From Notamacropus eugenii (Eukaryota; Chordata; Mammalia; Diprotodontia; Macropodidae): a stretch of DNA of 64,000 nt. The notes below the pieces were generated by a model. The model searched no databases and had not been told where the DNA came from. It saw only the letters and a program-made list of their open reading frames with translations. Shown piece after piece: positions 57,755 through 64,000 of this stretch. The position numbers and the translations under genes are program-made. The stretch is from assembly GCF_028372415.1 (NCBI RefSeq), contig NC_092874.1:115286244-115350243 (forward strand), read 5' to 3'. The number at the start of each line of letters is the position of its first letter. Positions within the stretch are counted from its first letter, which is position 1.

Positions 57755-57990
57755 GTCATGCACATGTTCAGTTTTTTCCTTTTTGTGACCCCATTTGGGG
57801 TTTTCTTCGCAAAGATACTGGAATGGTTTGTCTTTTCTTTCTCCAGCTCATGTGACAGATTAGGAAACCGAGGCAGAGTTAAGTGCCTTGCCCAAGGTCA
57901 CACAGCTAGGAAGTGTCTGAGGCCAGATTTGAGCTCAGGTCTTCCAGACTCCAGGCCTGACGCTCTAACTACTGTGCCATCTAACTACTA
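57755..57990 (-). repeat. Marsupial SINE (reverse), well preserved
   Basis: 'gtgaccccatttggggtttt', 'gccttgcccaaggtcacaca', 'gctaggaagtgtctgaggcc' and 'tcttccagactccaggcctg' in order. Confidence 0.88.
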
Positions 57991-57998
57991 GTCATGTA

Positions 57999-58170
57999 CA
58001 GAGTAGTCCAAAAGTCTTAGCTGAGTTTTAAGCTATTAAAGCTTAAAGTGACAGCAGTGTCAACGGAGATAAGGGGGTTTATATGAAAGAATTTATGAAG
58101 ATAACATCTCTTAAAGTAGTTTTGAACTGTTAAAGCTTAAAACTCCACTAAGACTTTTGGGACACCCTGT
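57999..58170. mobile_element. Mariner-type MITE with inverted terminal repeats
   Basis: A 172-base palindromic element. The left end 'cagagtagtccaaaagtctt' and right end (reversed) 'cagggtgtcccaaaagtctt' match the mariner terminal repeat CAGGGTGTCCCAAAAGTCTTA, followed by shared 'gttttaagct..taaagctta' arms. It follows a TA at 57997-57998. It has no transposase and is a deletion derivative. Confidence 0.85.
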
Positions 58171-58619
58171 CTGGTTATATTGTGCCTTTTTATTTACCTG
58201 TGTATGTGTTGTACCCTCCCAAGAGATTACTAGGATCCTGCAGAGTGAGACACAGGAAAGCCTAAGTTTTAATGAGATGGAAAAGAGAGGTACCTAAAAC
58301 CATGTGCAGTCAATCAATCAACAAGGTAATTGCTCAGGAGATGTTTAATAAGTGCTTAGGAAGGGCTATGGAGCTGAATACTGGCAATACAAAGAAAATG
58401 CAAATGGCCTTGGCCTCTAGGAACTTATTATATTCTAATGGAATGTCCAGAGGAGGTCTGAGGGCCCTGGGGCTGGGGGTAGGTAGCTGGGTATTTGAAT
58501 AGAAGAAGAAGGAACAAAGAGAAGGATATTGAAAACCAAACACCCACATTTTGCCTAGAGCAGCACCAGCTTCCTCTCAAATCCTCTTGAGTATACAGAC
58601 TTCCTACTCACCATGACTT

Positions 58620-58775
58620 AGCAGAATCAGAGAATTTTTTACAACTGGAGGGGACTTGAGATGATTTGCCCCAATACCTTTAGCTGTGGATCCTAAGGCC
58701 TAGAGAGCTTAGGTGAACCAGCCCCAAATCACACAGCTAGGTAGACAGTGGGCAAGTCAGGTCTAGAATCCAAAA
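58620..58775 (-). repeat. MIR-like fragment (reverse)
   Basis: 'gcctagagagcttaggtgaa' and 'aatcacacagctaggtagac' in reverse order. The 58171-58619 stretch before it carries a head of the long repeat near 58300-58450 ('aataagtgcttaggaagggc'). Confidence 0.55.
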
Positions 58776-59173
58776 TGGCCCAGATCCCAACTTGGTCACT
58801 CTTCCAGCCAGCCCACTCCCACATCACTCTCTCCTAAATCTTTAAATAGAACTTTCTGGAGACCCAAATCTAAATTCACCCCTGGGTATGGCTGAGTTAT
58901 TCATGAGGTGCTAAATTGCACATTTAGTGCTTCCTGTTTTTACCCCCACAACTTAATTCAATTCTGTAAGCTTTTATTAAGCATCTCCTTCCCAGTGGGA
59001 AACACAAAAGGACGATAATCACTAGGGAACACAAGCTGGTTGTTTGAAGCTCAGAAGGCATTTCCTCCAAGGAAAAAAAATTATAAATGGTGTTTATGTT
59101 CTCATTATGGGCCCTAAAAGTTCATTTTGCTCATCACATTCCTGAAAGATAATATTAAAAGTATGATTGCAAC

Positions 59174-59918
59174 TATGGGAAGCCAAGTGGCATCATGGAT
59201 AGTGATAATGTTTAATATAAAATTTTGGAATAATCTCTTTGTTCTCTCTGAAGCAAACTCAGAGAATGCCTTTCCTATGTCAGCAAAAGCCAGCCAAGGC
59301 TGACTCTACACTCCTTAGGAGACCTTTAACCTAAGACACTATATCTTATTATCTATAGACATCTTAGATCTAATTTCTATTGAACTTTGTTTACCCTTTC
59401 CTATGTCAGTTATCTGTTTATGGCAGGAAGCCTGCCACTTACTAGTGGTGGGATTTCCTTCTTTATCACTGAGGCATATGTTTACCCAGCTGGAATCCCA
59501 AGGCCTGACCAACATTACTTTGTTAATTGTCTTGTCTTACTAAATTTATGATTTGTTCAACTAGGAGAGTTCCTTTCTCACAGCAAAATGTATATAAGCC
59601 AGAAGATTTCTGCACTGGGTAGCCAGAACATTTCTGGCTCCATAATGCATTATGTTACTGTTGTCTTTAATAGGGAATTGATTGATTAATTAATTAAATC
59701 ATAAAATGTATGCATTTAGCCTGTTGCCTTTTCTTGTCTAAGTTTTCAGGTTAACAATAGATCACCGGGCTTGGAGTCAGGAATACTCATCTTCCTGAGT
59801 TCAGATCCAGCCTCAGACACTTCCTAGCTATGTGACCCTGGGCAAGTCACTTAACCCTGTTTGCCTCAGTTTTCTCATCTGTCAAATGAGCGGGAGAAGG
59901 AAATGGCAAGCTGATGTG
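59174..59918 (+). repeat. Marsupial SINE split by a solo LTR
   Basis: The SINE head 'gggaagccaagtggcatcat' (59178-59202) resumes at 59757 with 'atagatcaccgggcttggag', then 'ctgggcaagtcacttaaccc' and 'gagaaggaaatggcaagctg'. Joining the two flanks through the duplicated ATAG gives the ordinary SINE text. Confidence 0.85.
59203..59756 (+). mobile_element. Solo LTR of the same retroviral family
   Basis: A 554-base element starting TGATAATGTTTAATATAAAA and ending CAGGTTAACA, with a TATA motif 'aaatgtatataagcc' near 59587. It is flanked by a 4-bp duplication ATAG at 59199-59202 and 59757-59760. It is related to but clearly diverged from the LTRs at 49838-56580 and lies in the opposite orientation. 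No internal region remains, as expected after LTR-LTR recombination. Confidence 0.85.
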
Positions 59919-60539
59919 GTTTGAGGTTGCTGGGAACCTTAAAATGTCACCGTAGAGGGGGGTCTGCCTGGAAAGAATTCAAACATTCAAACCTTTCAGT
60001 CAAAGTAGCAAGACTTATCGTAATGCCAATAGAAGCAGGCGAAATTCTTAGGGAATCTGCAATTTGATGGGGATGAGAAAACGAAGTGAGAAGATCTGGA
60101 TGGGATTAAAGAGTGGTAAATAGACTGGAGGGACCCACGTGCTACAGTGAAAGTCTGGGGTGGGTCAAGAGGATTGTTAAAAGAGTATTAAGTGATTTGG
60201 GGTGGACTGGGCTGGGCCAGATGCCTCTGCTGAGAGGTCAGTGATCTGGGCTTCTGAAAAGTGTTGGAAAATTTGGGAACTGGACTGCTTTCAAAGATAT
60301 GGTCTAATCCTCTTAGGGGTTCAGGTCCCATCACCCTGATGGGGTGCTTGGACCCCAATCCTAAAATCACATTTTTCTTTAAAAATTACATGTCTCCCTA
60401 GGCTCAAAACACTGTCCCAGGCATTTTTTTTCCCAGCTGAAGGACAGCTTGCCCCAGCAACAACCACTATCTCCTTTCCTGCAACGGTAGCCAGCTGTAC
60501 CTATACAATTTATTAGTTTGAACTATCCGAACAGTCTGG

Positions 60540-61097
60540 GTACTGGGTGATAATGACATTTACTACTCACTGACCAGTCATATGGATCCTAGACTTAGAC
60601 ATGCATATACTCGCTTATGTTTATCTTGTCTAACGAGACATTGATGAAAGCAGCCTGGTATTCCTTAGTCAGCTCTGACTGCTAGTTGACTTAGAAACAT
60701 TTCAGGCTTAAAACCACATCTCCAGGTAGCCCCCCACTCCTACCCCGGGCTATTTCCTGATGAACTCTGGGTAAAATACTGTGCAGTAAATACCAAAAGT
60801 GCATGTTCCTTTAAGAACTAACCACTCCCTAATCCCGCCCTGAATCATTAGCATATTTGGCACATGTTTTACTATACAATATCCTGTACAAGCTTTACCT
60901 GTACCCTTCTAAAGTTACAGATTCCCTAAGAACTCTTGCCCACTGAAAAGTGCAATAAATCTTTACCACCTTGACCTCCACAGTGCTTGAGTCCATGAAT
61001 TGTTCTCCCGATGGCCCATGCAGGGAACTCCAGCCTTGGAGTTCCTGTACCCCTATCTCTCCAGCCCTCACCAACTCCGTCATTCATCCCTCAAACA
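60540..61097 (+). mobile_element. LTR-like fossil, different family (tentative)
   Basis: 'tttggcacatgttttactat', 'actgaaaagtgcaataaatc' (AATAAA) and 'tccatgaattgttctcccga' followed by '..cattcatccctcaaaca' look like the U3-R-U5 of a class I LTR. The left boundary is not found and no partner LTR is in the window. Confidence 0.45.
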
Positions 61098-61383
61098 AAT
61101 GAGACCCCAAATTTTTTGGGGTAAGGAGCGATTGCTTCCTGCTGGCAAAGGGTCGTAGCTCTGTCCCTGCCTCTCTGGGTCTCATTCAAGGGGTCAGACT
61201 TCAGAACCTGGCTGATGCTGGGTCCAGTGGGTTACAGACCTTTGACTCACTGGGAGGTTGGTTTGCAGCCTGAGCAGTTAAGTAGAAGTTAATGGCCTGG
61301 AGCCTGGAGGAGACAAATCTGACCAAGAAGTTAAACAAACAGAAATAACAAATAGGGCCAAACAGGAATAAAAGAAAGGTGAT

Positions 61384-61404
61384 GGGGGGTGGGGGGGGGG
61401 GGGA
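61384..61404. repeat. G-homopolymer run
   Basis: A nearly pure run of about 20 G; a likely sequencing and polymorphism hotspot. Confidence 0.85.
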
Positions 61405-61447
61405 ATAAGTATGGGGGCTAGTAGAGAAAGGAGTCAGCCTTTCCAAG

Positions 61448-61530
61448 AAGAAGATGTATCTTTGACAAGAAAACCTCAAGTGGGGGTCATGAAGAGCAGG
61501 GCTCAACTGAACGATGAGAACAAAAATGAT
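61448..61530 (+). repeat. Marsupial SINE tail fragment
   Basis: 'tctttgacaagaaaacctca' and 'ggtcatgaagagcagggctc' are the SINE tail; the head is missing. Confidence 0.7.
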
Positions 61531-61574
61531 CACAACTATCCCTAACCACTCCATTCTGTGACAGTGGACAGACA

Positions 61575-61860
61575 GTAGGACTTGGAACCATGAGCACATT
61601 GTTTTAAATCCTGCCTCTGACCCTTAATGTCTGCATTAAAATAGGTGAACCTCAGTTTCTTCATCTGTAAAGCAGGGATCATAGTACTTGGGTAGATGTA
61701 GTATTGTGCAATGAAAAGAGTGCTGAATGTTTTCATGATGTTCATGGGACCCAGGTTCAGATTCTGACTGTGACTTACTACCTTAGGTTTACTGACCCTG
61801 GGCAAATCATTTCGCCTTTCTAGGCCTCAATTTCCTCACTTGAAAAATGATTTTCTCTCA
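61575..61860 (+). repeat. Two MIR copies
   Basis: 'cctcagtttcttcatctgta' at about 61660 and 'ccctgggcaaatcatttcgc' at about 61800 mark two successive forward MIRs. Confidence 0.7.
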
Positions 61861-62312
61861 ACTCCTTTCCAAATCTAATATCTCCCAGGATTAAAATAAA
61901 AAAACCCCAAAACTTCCCTAGCTATTTGCCTAGTTCTCTCCCTGTTTTTTACACGTTAAATTTCTCAAAAAAGTACCCAATGGTAACTGCCCTTTCACAG
62001 CCTAACTCCTTAAAGTCTTTGATCTGGTTATCTGCGTCCAACTGTATTGACCTTTTCAGAGCCATCCTTGACTGCTGAAGAATTCAACCATTCAGCCTTG
62101 AAACTTTTTTCTTCTCTCAGTTTCTGTAACAACATAGTGTCCTGCTTATGTAATATCTCTGCCTTTTCTGTCTTTTTCACTGACTTTATTTCCTCCTCCT
62201 CTTCCCTAAATATGGCAGACCTCAACTCCCAGAACTTCTATTGTTCTACTCTGAAAATGTTACCTGCTGTCATGACTTCAATTCTCGTAGATATCTTTTT
62301 AATGTTGATTAG

Positions 62313-62527
62313 CCATTTCAGTCTTGTCTGATTTCTTATGATCCCATTTGGAGTTTTCTTCCCCAGCTTATTTGACAGATGAGGAAACTGAGGCAAATAG
62401 GGTTAAGTAACCTGCCCAGAGTCACACAGCTAGAAAAGTGTCTGAGGCCACATTTGAACTCAGGAAGATGAGTCTTCCTGACTCCAAGCCCAGTGGTCTA
62501 CCCATGGTGCCTCCTAGCTGCCCCATA
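62313..62527 (-). repeat. Marsupial SINE (reverse)
   Basis: 'atgatcccatttggagtttt', 'gatgaggaaactgaggcaaa', 'cacacagctagaaaagtgtc' and 'catggtgcctcctagctgcc' in order. Confidence 0.88.
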
Positions 62528-63060
62528 GATATCTTATTGACTCTCAGATATAGATCTCTAGCCAAGATCTCTCTCCTGAGCTCTAGGCCCCAAATCTCTT
62601 CACTGAGTGGTAGACATTTCCACTTAGAACACAGCTAGTATCATAGCTCTAGAACTTAAAGGAGCCTTAGAAGTCATCTCTCTAACACCTTGTTCTACAG
62701 GTGAGAAAACTGAGGACTAGGACATTTAAGTGGTTATAAGTGACGAAGACATGATTAGAATCAAGAGCCTTCCTAAGAGTTTAAGTTCAACATTCTTTGG
62801 GCTACATCATGCATTACCTCTCCTATCATTTCCAAGTGAATGTTGTCCAAAATTAAATTCATTATCTTTCCTCAAAAATCAAATCCTCTTCAAGACAAGT
62901 TTAAGGGGGAAAAAATGTGTTTCTATAAACAGTGCTGTAATTCTCTTAATTATCAGAATGGAAGCCAGAAAGTCATTCCTGACCCAATTCTCCTACCCAT
63001 CTGGGTGTCCACTAACTCCTATCAATTTCTCCTTTGAAATTTCTCCTGCCTCCCCCTTTA
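62528..63060 (-). repeat. Long marsupial repeat (reverse), interrupted by a MIR-like fragment
   Basis: 'tctcctgagctctaggcccc', 'gtagacatttccacttagaa' and, after a reverse MIR-like piece at 62637-62760, 'tccaaaattaaattcattat' are the reverse strand of the family that includes 'atgagttcagttttg'. Confidence 0.55.
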
Positions 63061-63149
63061 ACTTTTATTCTCACAGCTACTATTTCAGGCCCCTTTTGTT
63101 TCATATCTTTACACCTAAAGATAGTGAAATAACCTCCTGATAGAGATCT

Positions 63150-63600
63150 CCACTGCTCATCTTTCCTTTTGCTCTGTCAAGATCCCCATGCCCCTCTCTT
63201 TTTACTATTAGGAGACACCCTGTTACCCAGAACGAAGGCCCAGTAAGCAAACTGTGTCCTGAGCTTGGCATAACAACAATCCTTTGCGGCTCACCCTCTG
63301 GATGAACTAGCCACAGCAACATCCCAGAATTGTTTCACACGAGCACCAAGTGCTCCCTGCTCTCAGACAAACACTTGCAGGGCCCATGTCTTAGTCATGA
63401 AGCCCTGCTATGAATGAAACTTGTCCCATTGTGGCTGTGAGTCCTCATTGTCATACCTAAAGGTCACTGTGCAGCCTCTACTGTATGTGTCAAGGCTTGG
63501 CCTTGCTAAAGCAGGTCTCCTCCTAGAGGAGGCCGCTGCACATGTGTCTAGTTTCCCTCCTCCAATGGAATAAAGAGAGTTTTTTGCTTATGACCACTGG
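63150..63600 (+). other. Possible LTR-like or unique sequence with AATAAA
   Basis: Moderately GC-rich block ending '...caatggaataaagagagttt'. The composition and terminal AATAAA would suit an LTR, but no boundaries or relatives were found. Confidence 0.25.
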
Positions 63601-63736
63601 TTATTAGTTTTTATTTTGTTTTTATTTAATTTTATTTCTTAAAGTTAATTGTAATTGTGATAATCTGTGTGAGCTCTTTAGTGTTTTTAGATTTACCAAC
63701 AGTTGCATAACTTCTGTGACTTTTTTGGTCATTTGT

Positions 63737-63956
63737 TTTCAAGTTTCGTGTCTGACTCTTTGTGAACCCCTCTGGGGTTTTCTTGGCAGAGATATTGGGG
63801 TAGTTTGCCATTTCCTTTTCCAGTTCTTTTTGCTGTTGAGGAAATGGAGACAAACAGGGTTAACTGTCTTGCCCAGCGTCTGAGGTTGGATTTGAACATG
63901 AATCTTCCTGACTCCAGGCCCTGTGCTCTATGCACTATGGAGCCACCTACCTGCCC
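63737..63956 (-). repeat. Marsupial SINE (reverse)
   Basis: 'tctgactctttgtgaacccc', 'tttgccatttccttttccag', 'ggttggatttgaacatgaat' and 'ggagccacctacctgcccaa' in order. Confidence 0.85.
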
Positions 63957-64000
63957 AATTTCCTTTTAGTCCTTCCTGTGCATAGCTGTTTGAATGATCT

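Overview
This is mammalian nuclear DNA, most likely from a marsupial. The dominant repeats are tRNA-derived SINEs whose 3' part reads like 'aaatggcaaaccactccagta...tttgccaagaaaacccc', together with MIR/CORE-SINEs, old L1 and CR1/L3 LINE ends, and a long low-copy repeat (about 2 kb) that I know from metatherian genomes. The species cannot be named from the sequence alone.

The window has one intact protein-coding gene: AKR1B1 (aldose reductase) on the + strand. It has ten coding exons between 25540 and 47476. Every intron is GT-AG and the joined exons give a 316-residue protein, the same length as human aldose reductase, with the catalytic tetrad and NADPH-binding residues in place. The promoter lies in a CpG island (about 25130-26600) with CCAAT boxes and a TATA-like ATTTAAG. 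A site matching the osmotic response element (NFAT5/TonEBP) lies about 1.5 kb upstream at 23930-23940. A poly(A) signal follows the stop at 47774-47779.

The 25 kb upstream (1-25130) is intergenic and repeat-rich. It holds L1 3' ends broken up by AT microsatellites, several inverted pairs of repeat copies between 4.5 and 10.6 kb, a composite SINE with long flanking direct repeats (18.5-19.0 kb), and a processed PSMA1 (proteasome subunit alpha-1) pseudogene on the - strand at 19780-20975 with a 9-bp target-site duplication.

The 16 kb downstream (47800-64000) shows no further host gene. It holds a fossil endogenous retrovirus with two LTRs (49838-56580, - orientation, 4-bp target duplication) inserted into an older repeat, a mariner-type MITE (57999-58170), a solo LTR of the same retroviral family inserted into a SINE (59203-59756), and further LTR-like and SINE debris. 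I found no previously undescribed gene system. The most useful observations are the AKR1B1 gene structure and its binding-pocket changes, the upstream osmotic element, and the datable nested insertions.
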